NCBI RefSeq assembly: GCF_002909235.1
Contig: NZ_PHQQ01000021.1
Span: forward strand, 44,949 to 108,948
Reading direction: 5' to 3'
From: Arenibacter catalasegens
Lineage (GTDB): Bacteria; Bacteroidota; Bacteroidia; Flavobacteriales; Flavobacteriaceae
DNA: 64,000 nucleotides
Part shown: positions 37,825 through 47,843 of the stretch, one piece after another
Position numbering within the stretch: the stretch's first letter is position 1
How the letters are laid out: each line of letters opens with the position of its first letter
The notes under the pieces: model-generated
Seen by the model: the letters and a program-made list of their open reading frames with translations, nothing else
The model's database searches: none
What the model was told of the DNA's origin: nothing
Position numbers and translations under genes: made by a program

Positions 37825-38391
37825 ATGAAAAGCTATGTGTCCCTTTGCGCTCTATTATTTTTTATAACTTCCATTAATTACGGACAAACTTCCTACCAGG
37901 AAAATCGCTTTTTACAGAAGGAGAGCTCCATTGTTGAAAGTACTGCTGATTCTGGACATCATTTTACCTTATTGGAAGCGGTAAAGGCGGCCAACTTGGA
38001 TAAGATATTGAATGAGGACGGTCCTTTTACGGTTTTTGCACCTTCGGATATGGCCTTTAAAAAGCTATCTAAGGTAAATTTGAAGGAATTGTTGTTACCT
38101 GAAAACAAAAAGGAATTATTTTCACTTTTAACCTATCACATTGTCGCCGGTAATATAACAGCTTCCAAAATTTTAAAGGCAATGTGCAACGGTAACGGCA
38201 AAGCAAGTTTTACTACGGTACAGGGCGATAAAATTTATGCATCTATGGAGGGATTGGATATTGTGCTAATGGACAAGTCCGGGAACAGAGCTAAAATTAC
38301 CAGTGCCGACGCTAAGCAATGCAATGGGGTTATTCACGAAATAGATAGTGTAATTCTTCCCAATTCACTGTCAATGGCAAATTTACCTTAA
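37825..38391 (+). CDS. Secreted fasciclin-domain protein
   Basis: 188 residues from the ATG at 37825, chosen because it starts a signal peptide (MKSYVSLCALLFFITSINYG); the frame is open 38 codons further upstream. One FAS1 domain about 50-185: FTLLEAVKAANLDKIL, GPFTVFAPSDMAFKKL, LLTYHIVAGNITASKI and the terminal NGVIHEIDSVILP. FAS1 proteins mediate adhesion or matrix binding. Its 3' end overlaps pheT by 9 bases in convergent arrangement. Confidence 0.88.
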   Translation: MKSYVSLCALLFFITSINYGQTSYQENRFLQKESSIVESTADSGHHFTLLEAVKAANLDKILNEDGPFTVFAPSDMAFKKLSKVNLKELLLPENKKELFSLLTYHIVAGNITASKILKAMCNGNGKASFTTVQGDKIYASMEGLDIVLMDKSGNRAKITSADAKQCNGVIHEIDSVILPNSLSMANLP

Positions 38392-40809
38392 TTCGGCTCC
38401 TAATTCACTTTCATAACGCTGCAATAGCTTATTCATTATCTTATCTATCTGCTTATCGGTCAAGGTGCCATTTCCATCCTGCAAGGTGAAACCAACGGCA
38501 TATGATTTTTTGCCTTCGGGTAAATTTTTACCGTTATAAACATCAAATAAATTCACATTGGTTAAATATTTTCGCTCGGTCTGCAGGGCGATATCATGAA
38601 TTTGCTTAAAAGTGACAATCTCGTCCACTAAAAGTGCATAGTCTCTTTTTACTTCGGGATATTTTGGAATTTCCTTATAGGTTATCTGATTATGTAAAAT
38701 GGCCTCCAATATATAATCCCAGTCAAAATCAGCATATAGGACTTCCTCTTTGATATCGAATTCCTTTAAAACAGATTTCTTTACTACTCCAAGAGCCACA
38801 ATTTCCCTTTTGGCTATTCTTAAGGAAATTCCTTCAGATAGAATATCACTTGAGTTTGGCTGTGAATTAAGTTCCGTAAGACCCAATCTAGAAAGGAGAT
38901 TTTTAACAATGGATTTAAGGTAAAAGAAATCGGCCTTTTGAGCTGATGTTGTCCAAGTGTCTTCTAATCTATTTCCAGTAACAAGCATGCTTAGATGCTT
39001 TTTTTCCTCTCTCTTGTTTTGATATTGATGATAGGTTTTACCGAATTCAAAAATTTTAAGGTTTTGCATCTGCCTATTGCTATTGTGGGCAATGGCCTCT
39101 AAACCGGTGAACAACATAGATTGCCTCAACACAGATAGATCCGTGCTTAAGGGGTTCAGCATGGTAATGGTATGTTCGTCCCTAATATCCTCTGATAATT
39201 TGTTATAGGCAGGGGAGGTTAGGCTATTCGCCAAGATTTCATTAAATCCTTTAGACGCTAAAAAATTACCTATAATATTTTGGATCTTGTAATCTTCAAA
39301 TTTAGAAGTAGGGGCAATGGAAGCGTTCAATTTCTCTTTGAACTCAACATTGTTATATCCAAAAATCCGTAAAATTTCCTCTATAACATCAACCTCTCTT
39401 TGTACATCCACACGGTAAAACGGGATAGATAATCCTAGACCGGATTCCGTAACGTTTTTCACTTTAATGTCCAACGAGGCTAGAATAGATTTAATGGTAT
39501 CCTTAGATATTTCCTGACCTATTAGTTTATTTATTTTGTCGAAAGTTAAGAATACATGGTAGTCATCCTTCTTTTTGGGATATATATCTACAATGTCCGA
39601 TGTAATATCGCCCCCAGCAATTTCGTGGATCAATAATGCAGCACGTTTTAGACAATATTCAACATTGTCTATATCAATACCTCTTTCAAAACGGAAGGAT
39701 GCATCCGTACTTATACTATGCCTTTTAGCGGTTTTCCTAACAGATACGGGATTAAAGAAGGCGCTTTCTAAAAATATACTACTTGTGCTTTCGGAAACTC
39801 CAGAATTTTGCCCGCCCAATACCCCGGCAATGCAAAGTGGTTTTTCCGTATCACATATCATCAGATCCTCTTCGTTTAAGATACGCTGAACCCCGTCCAA
39901 GGTGGTGAATTTGGTTCCTTTTGGAAGTGTTTTTACCACTATTTTGTTGCCTTTTATCTTGGCAGCATCAAAGGCATGTAGGGGCTGACCCAATTCGTGC
40001 AGTACATAATTGGTAGCGTCCACTACATTATTTTTGGGAGTGATTCCAATAGATTTTAATCTATTTTTTAACCAATCGGGTGAAGGTTGTACAATAAGAT
40101 TACTTATAGTTATACCACAATACCTTGGGGCCAATTCGCTTTTTACGACCTCTACGTCTATTTTTAATGATCGGTTTATGATATTAAAATTGGTAACCGG
40201 TGGCGTAATCAATTCCTTAAGGATGTCCTTTTGCTTAAATCCCGCTTTTAAGTCCCTCGCTACTCCAAAATGGCTCATGGCATCGGCCCTATTTGGGGTA
40301 AGTCCTATTTCAAATATTTCATCTACTTCAATTTCAAATACCTCTGAACAAGGTGTACCCACCACTAAAGATTCTGGCAATACCATAATTCCGTCATGGC
40401 TTTCTCCTAATCCCAATTCGTCTTCGGCACAGATCATACCATGGCTTTCCTCTCCGCGAATTTTTCCTTTTTTAATTACCCAAGCCTCCCCTTCGGCTGT
40501 ATACAAGGTTGTGCCTATTGTGGCAACTGCCACCTTTTGTCCAACATCTACATTGGGCGCACCGCAGACAATTTGTAACGGAGCATTGCCGCCAACATTT
40601 ACGGTGGTCAATTTTAATTTATCAGCATTGGGATGTTTAACACAGCTTAACACTTCGCCAACAACTATTCCTTTTAATCCGCCTTTGACAGATTCAAAAG
40701 GAGAAACACCCTCAACCTCCAGGCCCAAGTCAGTTAATAGTTCAGCTGTCTTATTGGAGTCCCAGTCAATTTTTAAAAATTGTTTTAACCAGTTGTAAGA
40801 TATTTTCAT
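38383..40809 (-). CDS. pheT: Phenylalanyl-tRNA synthetase beta subunit
   Basis: Beta subunit of the (alpha-beta)2 PheRS. 808 residues, full length. N-terminal EMAP-type tRNA-binding domain about 40-150 (KHPNADKLKLTTVNVGG), B3/B4 domain with the editing site, B5 domain (IGQEISKDTIKSIL), core catalytic-like domain (NPLSTDLSVLRQSML, EFGKTYH), and C-terminal FDX-ACB anticodon-binding domain (YPEVKRDYALLVDEI). pheS is not in the window, as is common in Bacteroidota. Confidence 0.97.
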   Translation of the reverse strand: MKISYNWLKQFLKIDWDSNKTAELLTDLGLEVEGVSPFESVKGGLKGIVVGEVLSCVKHPNADKLKLTTVNVGGNAPLQIVCGAPNVDVGQKVAVATIGTTLYTAEGEAWVIKKGKIRGEESHGMICAEDELGLGESHDGIMVLPESLVVGTPCSEVFEIEVDEIFEIGLTPNRADAMSHFGVARDLKAGFKQKDILKELITPPVTNFNIINRSLKIDVEVVKSELAPRYCGITISNLIVQPSPDWLKNRLKSIGITPKNNVVDATNYVLHELGQPLHAFDAAKIKGNKIVVKTLPKGTKFTTLDGVQRILNEEDLMICDTEKPLCIAGVLGGQNSGVSESTSSIFLESAFFNPVSVRKTAKRHSISTDASFRFERGIDIDNVEYCLKRAALLIHEIAGGDITSDIVDIYPKKKDDYHVFLTFDKINKLIGQEISKDTIKSILASLDIKVKNVTESGLGLSIPFYRVDVQREVDVIEEILRIFGYNNVEFKEKLNASIAPTSKFEDYKIQNIIGNFLASKGFNEILANSLTSPAYNKLSEDIRDEHTITMLNPLSTDLSVLRQSMLFTGLEAIAHNSNRQMQNLKIFEFGKTYHQYQNKREEKKHLSMLVTGNRLEDTWTTSAQKADFFYLKSIVKNLLSRLGLTELNSQPNSSDILSEGISLRIAKREIVALGVVKKSVLKEFDIKEEVLYADFDWDYILEAILHNQITYKEIPKYPEVKRDYALLVDEIVTFKQIHDIALQTERKYLTNVNLFDVYNGKNLPEGKKSYAVGFTLQDGNGTLTDKQIDKIMNKLLQRYESELGAELR

Positions 40810-40828
40810 TGAGTATTTTTAAAGACCC

Positions 40829-40859
40829 CAAATATAAAACAATGCAATAAGACATTCAA
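40829..40859 (-). promoter_or_regulatory. Consensus promoter of pheT
   Basis: Minus strand: TTG (40859-40857), 20 bases, TATATTTG (40836-40829), 19 bases before the ATG. No attenuator or T-box is seen; leader is too short for one. Confidence 0.75.
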
Positions 40860-41026
40860 TACGTATTCGATCGAATGTTTATTTTTTATTATCCAAAAAT
40901 TTTCGTTACTTAAGCCTACTAATTCCCCAATACCATCTTTTAGTTCTCAATTCCAATTTGAGAATCGGTATGAGCTTCCCCCCAATATAGATTTCCCCCT
41001 TAGGTTTAATATTATAATTGTTAATC

Positions 41027-42250
41027 ATGACGAGAATATTCTTCATATTTTTTGTGTTTATCGCTTGTTATAGCTGTAAGGACGGGGAAGTAGTGGATTT
41101 AACAGAGGGATTTTGGTTGGCTGAAGTGGAGGTAGGGGATAAGCAGATATTGCCGTTCAACTTTAGGCTTATAAGATTGGGAGATGATAAGTATAACATA
41201 GAACTGTACAATGCCGATGAGACTATTAAAGTAGACGAAATTAAGGTAGAGGGAGATTCCGTGATTATTAAAATGCCGGTTTTTGAAGGGTATTTGGCCG
41301 GGAAATATACCGCTCATGAAATAAATGGAAAATTTGTCAAAGAAAATGAGGCAAGGGTTTTGCCTTTTAAGGCCATTCATGGGATAAAGGAGCGGTTTAA
41401 AAGGGCAGATATACCAATTACAAATATATCGGGGGATTGGGAGGTAGAGTTTAAACCAATTATGGAGAAAAGCTATATGGCGAAAGGTATCTTTAGTCAA
41501 GTGGATGACAAGATTTACGGTACTTTTAGGACCATGACAGGGGATTATCGGTTTTTGGAGGGAATCCATAGTGGCGATTCTATAAAATTATCAACCTTTG
41601 ATGGAGCGCATGCCTATTTATTTAAAGCTAGCGCCACGGACAGTTCCATGGTTGGGGTTTTTTACTCTGGGAATCATTCTAAGGAACCATTTGTTGCTAA
41701 ACGAAATGACAATTTCGAATTGCCCAATGCAGAATCCTTGACCTATTTGAAAAAGGGATATGACAAACTAAGTTTTTCCTTTACTGATGCTGCCGGCAAG
41801 TTGGTCTCCTTGGATGACGCCATTTTTAAGGATAAGGTTGTGATCGTTCAGGTTATGGGAACTTGGTGCCCAAATTGTTTGGATGAAACTAAGTTTCTAG
41901 TAGAATATTTAAAAGAATATTCACATGAACAGCTGGCCGTTGTTGCACTAGCCTTTGAGTATGCAAAAACAGAGGAAGCGGCATTTAGGTCTATAGATAG
42001 GCTCAAGGATAGAATTGGAGTTAAATATCCCATACTGTTGGCCCAATACGGCACGATTGACAAGGAAATGGCCCAAAAAAAATTACCCATGTTGAATCAT
42101 ATACTTTCCTTTCCCACTACTATTATAATAGACAAAATGGGAGAGGTGCGAAAAATATATACAGGTTTTAACGGCCCTGCAACTGGCAGTAATTACGATA
42201 GTTTTAAAAAGGATTTTCACAGCTTTATTATTCAGTTACTTGAAGCTTAA
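41027..42250 (+). CDS. TlpA-family thiol-disulfide lipoprotein
   Basis: 407 residues from the ATG at 41027 (a TTG lies 3 codons earlier). Lipobox FVFIACYSC; about 210 residues of beta-rich DUF4369-like sequence (two repeats, each with GDSI/GDSV turns), then a thioredoxin-like domain with active site GTWCPNC (Cys281, Cys284) and the cis-Pro region SFPTTIIID. Likely keeps envelope or cytochrome thiols reduced. In contrast to the lipoprotein at 32.5-33.9 kb its CxxC is intact. Confidence 0.88.
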   Translation: MTRIFFIFFVFIACYSCKDGEVVDLTEGFWLAEVEVGDKQILPFNFRLIRLGDDKYNIELYNADETIKVDEIKVEGDSVIIKMPVFEGYLAGKYTAHEINGKFVKENEARVLPFKAIHGIKERFKRADIPITNISGDWEVEFKPIMEKSYMAKGIFSQVDDKIYGTFRTMTGDYRFLEGIHSGDSIKLSTFDGAHAYLFKASATDSSMVGVFYSGNHSKEPFVAKRNDNFELPNAESLTYLKKGYDKLSFSFTDAAGKLVSLDDAIFKDKVVIVQVMGTWCPNCLDETKFLVEYLKEYSHEQLAVVALAFEYAKTEEAAFRSIDRLKDRIGVKYPILLAQYGTIDKEMAQKKLPMLNHILSFPTTIIIDKMGEVRKIYTGFNGPATGSNYDSFKKDFHSFIIQLLEA

Positions 42251-42398
42251 AGGAATGGCTCCATATTGATCACCGCATGTATATAGGGGTGCTAAAAGCA
42301 GCAACCTAAGGTGTGTTTTTTGTGAATAATGGATTCCGTTCTAGCCGTTGTTCCCTAAAAAACAAATCGGCTCTTTTGACGTATATCTTTGGATAAAA

Positions 42399-43517
42399 TT
42401 ATATGATGGTTGATTTTCCCAATCCTATATTTTCGTAGTTATAATTGAGGTTTTCATCAGAATCTATGATATTGCCAGCAATAAAATCGCCGACTTGACT
42501 CGTGCCGTATTTGCTTGTGGAACTTAAATCCCTAGTAACTACATGTTTTCTCATGGATTTGTCCACGGCTACCACAACGGCCCTGGATTCTTCATATAAT
42601 CCAAAATGGCTAAGCATCATAGCAGTGGACAGGATAGATGCCACGGGATTGGCTATGTTTTTTCCTTCGGCCTGAGGGTAGGAGCCGTGAAAAGGTTCAA
42701 ACATGGCATGTTCATTACCAATAGAGGCAGAAGGCAGTAATCCCTTGGATCCACAGATGGCACTACCTTGGTCAGATAGTATATCCCCAAACATATTGTC
42801 TGTAAGGATAACATCAAATTCGCTGGGTTTCAACATCATTTGCATGGCAGCATTGTCTACAAAGAGGAAATCCAGTTGCACCTCTGGATAGCTTTCTGAG
42901 ATTCTGGTCACCACTTTTCTCCATAGCCTAGAAGTGGCCAAAACATTGGCTTTGTCTACCAGTGTCAGTTTCTTTCGTCTCCCCTTAGCGGCTTTAAAAG
43001 CCAAATGGGCAATTCGGCTTATCTCTTTTTCGGAGTACTCGCATAAATCAGATGCTACGGTACCGTCTTCACTCAGTTTTTTTTCACCAAAGTAGATTCC
43101 CCCGGTAAGCTCACGATAGATTACGAAATCTGTTCCAAAAATAACGTGTTTTTTTAATGGGGATTTATTTACCAATGTGGGAAAAACCTTTACTGGCCTT
43201 ATATTGGTAAAAAGTTGTAACTCCCTTCGCAGTTGTAGCAACCCTTGTTCGGGCCGCACTTTTGCACTAGGGTTATCATCATATTTTAGGGTACCTATAG
43301 TACCAAAAAGAATGGAATCCGAGGCCTTGCAAAGATCAAGGGTCTCCTTGGGCAAAGGAGAGCCATATTTATCCATGGCAACGGCGCCTATTAGCCCTTC
43401 GGTATAGGTAAAATGATGGTTGAAGGTTTCTTCAACCGCCTGTAAGCATTTAACAGACTGTGCCAAGACCTCTGGACCAATCCCATCTCCACCTAAAAGA
43501 GCAATCTTTATATCCAT
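42399..43517 (-). CDS. leuB: 3-isopropylmalate dehydrogenase
   Basis: NAD-dependent oxidative decarboxylation of 3-isopropylmalate in leucine synthesis. 372 residues. LLGGDGIGPEV, LRRELQLFTNIRPVKVF, the DFVIYRELTGGIYFG motif, VDKANVLATSRLW with the conserved Lys, and DNMFGDILSDQGS metal-binding aspartates are present. One base separates its ATG from the leuA stop. Confidence 0.96.
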   Translation of the reverse strand: MDIKIALLGGDGIGPEVLAQSVKCLQAVEETFNHHFTYTEGLIGAVAMDKYGSPLPKETLDLCKASDSILFGTIGTLKYDDNPSAKVRPEQGLLQLRRELQLFTNIRPVKVFPTLVNKSPLKKHVIFGTDFVIYRELTGGIYFGEKKLSEDGTVASDLCEYSEKEISRIAHLAFKAAKGRRKKLTLVDKANVLATSRLWRKVVTRISESYPEVQLDFLFVDNAAMQMMLKPSEFDVILTDNMFGDILSDQGSAICGSKGLLPSASIGNEHAMFEPFHGSYPQAEGKNIANPVASILSTAMMLSHFGLYEESRAVVVAVDKSMRKHVVTRDLSSTSKYGTSQVGDFIAGNIIDSDENLNYNYENIGLGKSTII

Positions 43518-43518
43518 T

Positions 43519-44691
43519 TTAAGCTATACTTTTTATTTTAATACCACTGGCAATGACAATATCATGGATGTCCTCGTCAAAAATTTCTTTCTGCCTATCT
43601 GCAAATTTCAAAAATTCCTGATAAACTACATCAAGTTGGACCTTGGTAAGTTCGTAACCTACATTTTTGGCCCTATATGCCAATGCAGCTCTACCACTCC
43701 TGGCAGTTAGGATAATGGAAGACTCGTTAACCCCAACATCTGCTGGATCTATTATTTCATAGGTTTCCCTATTTTTTATTACCCCATCCTGATGAATTCC
43801 TGAGCTATGGGCAAAAGCATTTGCTCCTACAATAGCTTTGTTGGGCTGTACATATACTCCCATTTTTTGAGATACCATCTGACTAGTGTCATATAACAAT
43901 TTACTATTGATATTGGTGTCTAAATTTAGGGTAGGGTGTTGTCTTAGTATCATTACCACTTCCTCTAAGGCGGTGTTCCCTGCCCGTTCTCCTATGCCAT
44001 TAATGGTGCACTCAATTTGTCTGGCACCGTTGATAACACCGGAAATAGAGTTGGCAGTGGCCAATCCTAGATCATTATGACAATGACAGGATAAAATAGC
44101 TTTATGAATACCCGTTACGTTTTCCTTGAGGTATTTTATTTTTGCCCCATATTCATCAGGCAGACAATAACCGGTAGTGTCAGGAATATTCAATACGGTT
44201 GCCCCGGCCTTTATAACGGCCTCACAAACCCTAGCCAAAAATTCGTTGTCTGTTCTACCTGCATCCTCTGCGTAAAACTCTACATCCTCAACAAAGGATT
44301 TAGCATAACTTACGGCATCAATAGCCCTTTCTATTATGGCATCCTTATTGGAGTTGAACTTGAATTTAATATGGGATTCCGAAGTTCCGATACCTGTATG
44401 TATTCTTGGTCTTTTGGCATACTTCAATGCCTCTGCCGCAACTTCAATGTCTTTTTTAACAGCACGTGTAAGACCACATACCGTTGCGTTTTTTACAATT
44501 TTTGAAATCTCCTGCACAGACTTAAAATCCCCTGGACTTGAAACAGGAAAACCTGCTTCTATGATATCTACCCCTAAAACATCCAATCTTTCGGCGATAA
44601 TTAATTTTTGGCTAGTATCCAATTTACATCCGGGTACTTGCTCTCCATCCCTAAGTGTTGTGTCAAAAATATGTACCTTTTCTTTGCTCAT
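43519..44691 (-). CDS. leuA: 2-isopropylmalate synthase, short form
   Basis: Condenses acetyl-CoA and 2-ketoisovalerate, the first committed step to leucine. 390 residues: DRE-TIM barrel with [40 protein letters not shown] and [14 protein letters not shown]. The C-terminal LeuA_dimer regulatory domain of the roughly 510-residue form is missing, so leucine feedback is not expected through that domain. leuCD are not adjacent. Homocitrate or citramalate synthase activity cannot be excluded but leuB linkage favours LeuA. Confidence 0.92.
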   Translation of the reverse strand: MSKEKVHIFDTTLRDGEQVPGCKLDTSQKLIIAERLDVLGVDIIEAGFPVSSPGDFKSVQEISKIVKNATVCGLTRAVKKDIEVAAEALKYAKRPRIHTGIGTSESHIKFKFNSNKDAIIERAIDAVSYAKSFVEDVEFYAEDAGRTDNEFLARVCEAVIKAGATVLNIPDTTGYCLPDEYGAKIKYLKENVTGIHKAILSCHCHNDLGLATANSISGVINGARQIECTINGIGERAGNTALEEVVMILRQHPTLNLDTNINSKLLYDTSQMVSQKMGVYVQPNKAIVGANAFAHSSGIHQDGVIKNRETYEIIDPADVGVNESSIILTARSGRAALAYRAKNVGYELTKVQLDVVYQEFLKFADRQKEIFDEDIHDIVIASGIKIKSIA

Positions 44692-44720
44692 TATATTTAC
44701 GTAATTTTATGTGCGCTATA

Positions 44721-44752
44721 CGAATATAGTACTAGTAGGTTTTCTAGTCCAA
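44721..44752 (-). promoter_or_regulatory. Probable promoter of leuAB
   Basis: Minus strand: TTG (44752-44750), 21 bases, TATATTCG (44728-44721), one mismatch to TAnnTTTG, 29 bases before leuA. No leader peptide with Leu codons is seen. Confidence 0.5.
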
Positions 44753-44838
44753 ATCGCAAAATGGCATTTACAACGTTAAATAACTTTTTAGAGTATTTAA
44801 ATAACTGAATATCAATTACATAAACCTTTATTATTACG

Positions 44839-46383
44839 ATGACAAATGCGCATAAAGATGCATTATTCGTTCTGGTCAAATCACTATCCAAGTCAGAGAA
44901 ACGACAATTTAAATTGTATGTGGGTCGCTTGGGGGTGAATACCGATGCCAAATTTCTTGCTCTTTTTAATTTAATGGATAAAATTAAGGTATATGATGAA
45001 AGATTAATACTGGAAAATGGGATAGTGAAGAAGGCACAGTTGTCCAATCTAAAGGCCCATTTGTATAAACAGATCTTGGTAAGTCTAAGACTTAACCCCG
45101 TAAACCAAAATATTAGGGTGCAGATACGGGAACAATTGGATTTTGCTACCATTCTTTACCAAAAGGGACTTTATAAGCAAAGCCTTAAAATATTGGACAA
45201 GGCCAAGGTTACCGCTATTGAAAATGAGGAGAAAAACGTAGCCTACGAAATTGTGGAATTTGAAAAGTTGATCGAGACCCAATATATTACCCGTAGTATT
45301 CCGGATAGGGCAGATGAACTAGCGGTACAGGCCAAGCAACTTTCGGCACAAAACGTTATCACCAGTAAATTATCCAATTTAGCGCTCCAGCTCTATGGGC
45401 AGATGCTAAAAATTGGCTATGTAAGAAGCGATGAGGATTTTAAACGAGTTCAGAAATATTTCGAAAAACACCTGCCAAAATATAAGATTGAAGACCTGGG
45501 CTTTAGGGAAAAACTTTGGCTATACAAGGCATATCTTTGGTACAGTTTTCTGACACAGGATTTTTTGTCCTGTTATAAATATTCCAGCAAATGGGTAGAT
45601 CTATTTTACGAAAATAAAGAAATGATCCATCTTAACCCTGTATTTTTTTTAAAGGGCAACAATTATTTGTTGGAATCCTTATTTTATGTAAAATATGGCT
45701 CCCAATTCAAGGAAACTTTGGAGAGATTGGAAAAGATTGTCGGCAGTAAAGAATTTCCTGACAATGACAATATAGCCTCTTTAGCATTTTTGTATATCAA
45801 TTCAAATAAATTAAACCTTCATTTTCTGGAAGGTAATTTTGAAAAGGGCCTTTATTTGGTCAAAATTGTAGAATACGGTATTAATAAGCACAAGGACAGA
45901 ATAGACCAGCATCATGTTATGGTATTGTATTATAAGATAGCCTGTCTCTATTTTGGTATTGGAGATAATAAAACCTGTATCCAATATTTAAAGCGAATCA
46001 TTAACAACAAGAATCTTAAAATGCGTGAAGATCTAATGTGCTTTGCTCGTGTTTTAAGCCTTATTGCCCATTATGAGGCCGGTATGGATTATCACTTGGA
46101 AGTGCAATTAAAAAGCACCTACAAGTTTTTGTTGAAAATGAACGACCTACATGCCGTACAAAAGGAAATGATCAAATTTTTAAGACGCTTGGGCGATATT
46201 TTCCCACATGAACTGCCTATTGAATTCCAAAAGTTATATGATGATTTAAAAAAATACGAAAACCATCCTTATGAAAAACGTGCCTTTTTATACTTGGACA
46301 TAATCTCTTGGCTGGAAAGTCATTTGCAAAACAAGCCCGTAGCACAGATTATAAAAGAAAAGGCCATGTCCGTTACCAGATAA
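44839..46383 (+). CDS. Hypothetical helical-repeat (TPR-like) protein
   Basis: 514 residues, no signal, almost all helical. TPR-like pairs such as ILYQKGLYKQSLKILDKAK and NLHFLEGNFEKGLYLVKIVE suggest a solenoid used for protein binding. The N-terminal SLSKSEKRQFKLYVGR segment is typical of a conserved Bacteroidota family without known function. The EamA transporter gene starts 9 bases later, so the pair is an operon. Confidence 0.8.
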   Translation: MTNAHKDALFVLVKSLSKSEKRQFKLYVGRLGVNTDAKFLALFNLMDKIKVYDERLILENGIVKKAQLSNLKAHLYKQILVSLRLNPVNQNIRVQIREQLDFATILYQKGLYKQSLKILDKAKVTAIENEEKNVAYEIVEFEKLIETQYITRSIPDRADELAVQAKQLSAQNVITSKLSNLALQLYGQMLKIGYVRSDEDFKRVQKYFEKHLPKYKIEDLGFREKLWLYKAYLWYSFLTQDFLSCYKYSSKWVDLFYENKEMIHLNPVFFLKGNNYLLESLFYVKYGSQFKETLERLEKIVGSKEFPDNDNIASLAFLYINSNKLNLHFLEGNFEKGLYLVKIVEYGINKHKDRIDQHHVMVLYYKIACLYFGIGDNKTCIQYLKRIINNKNLKMREDLMCFARVLSLIAHYEAGMDYHLEVQLKSTYKFLLKMNDLHAVQKEMIKFLRRLGDIFPHELPIEFQKLYDDLKKYENHPYEKRAFLYLDIISWLESHLQNKPVAQIIKEKAMSVTR

Positions 46384-46392
46384 AATTTATTC

Positions 46393-47253
46393 TTGAAAAG
46401 TAAAAGCCTTCACTTAAACCATCTGCTGGAGATTAATCTGGCCATGTTATTTATCAGTACTTCAGGAGCTCTGGGAAGATATGTGCAATTACCGGTGCCG
46501 GTTACTATAGCCAGTAGGGCGGGATTGGCATTTTTGTTCTTATTGCTCTATTGTAAATGGAAAAAAATATCGTTCCATATCGCAAAAAGAGATCGACCCA
46601 TAATTTTTTTAAGTGGCCTTTTTATGGGAATTCACTGGTTGACCTATTTTTATGCCCTGCAACTGTCCAATGTGGCAATAGGTATGTTATCCATGTTCAC
46701 CTATCCTATAATAACGGCCTTGTTGGAACCGTTGATCTTAAAAACGCCCTTCCAAAGAATACATTTTGTTTTGGGGCTTTTGGTATTGGCGGGTATTTAT
46801 TTGTTGGCACCCGAGTTTGATATTGGCAATTCCCATGTTATTGCCGTGGGCCTGGGTGTTTTTTCGGCAGTGGTCTACGCCATTAGAAATATTATATTAA
46901 AGTCCAGAGCGGCACATTATAATGGATCTTTGATGATGACCTATCAAACGGGGATAGTAGGATTTATATTGGCGCCTGTTTTTTTTATATATAATGTTGA
47001 AGCTATAAGCGATCAATGGCCGGCACTATTAACCTTGGCCTTGTTTACAACCGCCATTGGCCATACCTTGTTCCTAAATTGCTTTAAACACTTTAACATT
47101 ACTACCGTGAGTATTTTAAGTAGTATACAACCTATATATGGGATATTGATCGGAATAGTTTTCCTTTCAGAAATTCCTAGTTGGACAACGGTTATGGGAG
47201 GCGTACTTATTTTAAGTTCTGTGGTAATAGAGAGCGTGCGGTCGTATAAATAA
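46393..47253 (+). CDS. EamA/DMT-family transporter
   Basis: 286-residue integral membrane protein with about ten hydrophobic segments in two EamA repeats (TSGALGRYVQLPVPVTIASR in the first; VYAIRNIILKSRAAHYNG starting the second; SILSSIQPIYGILIGIVFLSEIP closing). Exports or imports small metabolites; substrate unknown. The start is a TTG, 9 bases after the preceding stop; no ATG is available before the first membrane segment. Confidence 0.88.
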   Translation: MKSKSLHLNHLLEINLAMLFISTSGALGRYVQLPVPVTIASRAGLAFLFLLLYCKWKKISFHIAKRDRPIIFLSGLFMGIHWLTYFYALQLSNVAIGMLSMFTYPIITALLEPLILKTPFQRIHFVLGLLVLAGIYLLAPEFDIGNSHVIAVGLGVFSAVVYAIRNIILKSRAAHYNGSLMMTYQTGIVGFILAPVFFIYNVEAISDQWPALLTLALFTTAIGHTLFLNCFKHFNITTVSILSSIQPIYGILIGIVFLSEIPSWTTVMGGVLILSSVVIESVRSYK

Positions 47254-47262
47254 TTAGATACA

Positions 47263-47787
47263 CTAATTGTTTATAGCAGGGGTATTTGGATTATACTCTT
47301 TGATCAAGCTTTCGGTAAGTTTTTCAAACTGATTGTTTTTTGCCATTTCGCGGACTTTAACAGGGTCAAAATCGCCATTAAAATAAAGGAAGGAACCGCT
47401 TTTAGTATTGTTGTTGAATATTAAAATTTCTTTTACCGAATTTTTACGTTCCCTTACAGAAATTACGGAACGTTTTAAATCATCATTTTTACGAAAAATC
47501 TCGATGAAGGAATTTCCGGTAATACCATTCATTTGTTTGTTCAGAAAATCTGCCTTTGCAGGGGTCGCCAAGGGAAACTGCATATACCTTAAATCTTTGG
47601 TATTGCCTATCAGGGCATTTATTTCCGGGGAAATATTACTTAACAGCGATATCATAAAATGGGGCACACGGATGGCGGTAACCTGGTTGTCGTTCTTATG
47701 GGCCTCGTAAAAGGTATCTATAGAATTGTAACTTCCACAGGAGACTAAAAGCATTATACTCAAAATAAATAGTGTTGTCTTGCCCAT
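47263..47787 (-). CDS. DUF4252-like lipoprotein
   Basis: 174 residues from the ATG at 47787, giving signal MGKTTLFILSIMLLVSC with lipobox Cys17. DUF4252-type features: a YEAHKNDNQVTAIRVPHFMISL start, LRYMQFPLATPAKADFLNKQ, and SFLYFNGDFDPVKVREMA. Function unknown; proteins of this kind are often encoded near ECF sigma factors, but none is here. The longer frame would overlap rluA-like gene and is not chosen. Confidence 0.8.
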   Translation of the reverse strand: MGKTTLFILSIMLLVSCGSYNSIDTFYEAHKNDNQVTAIRVPHFMISLLSNISPEINALIGNTKDLRYMQFPLATPAKADFLNKQMNGITGNSFIEIFRKNDDLKRSVISVRERKNSVKEILIFNNNTKSGSFLYFNGDFDPVKVREMAKNNQFEKLTESLIKEYNPNTPAINN

Positions 47788-47843
47788 AAAACTATGTTTT
47801 GCGTTGTAATTACGGCGATGCCTTTTGTTAAATGTAGTGAAAA

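Noticed and set aside
40010..40798. 262-codon plus-strand frame opposite pheT
   Set aside because: Composition is Ser/Pro/Thr-rich as expected for an antisense frame of pheT, which is conserved throughout.
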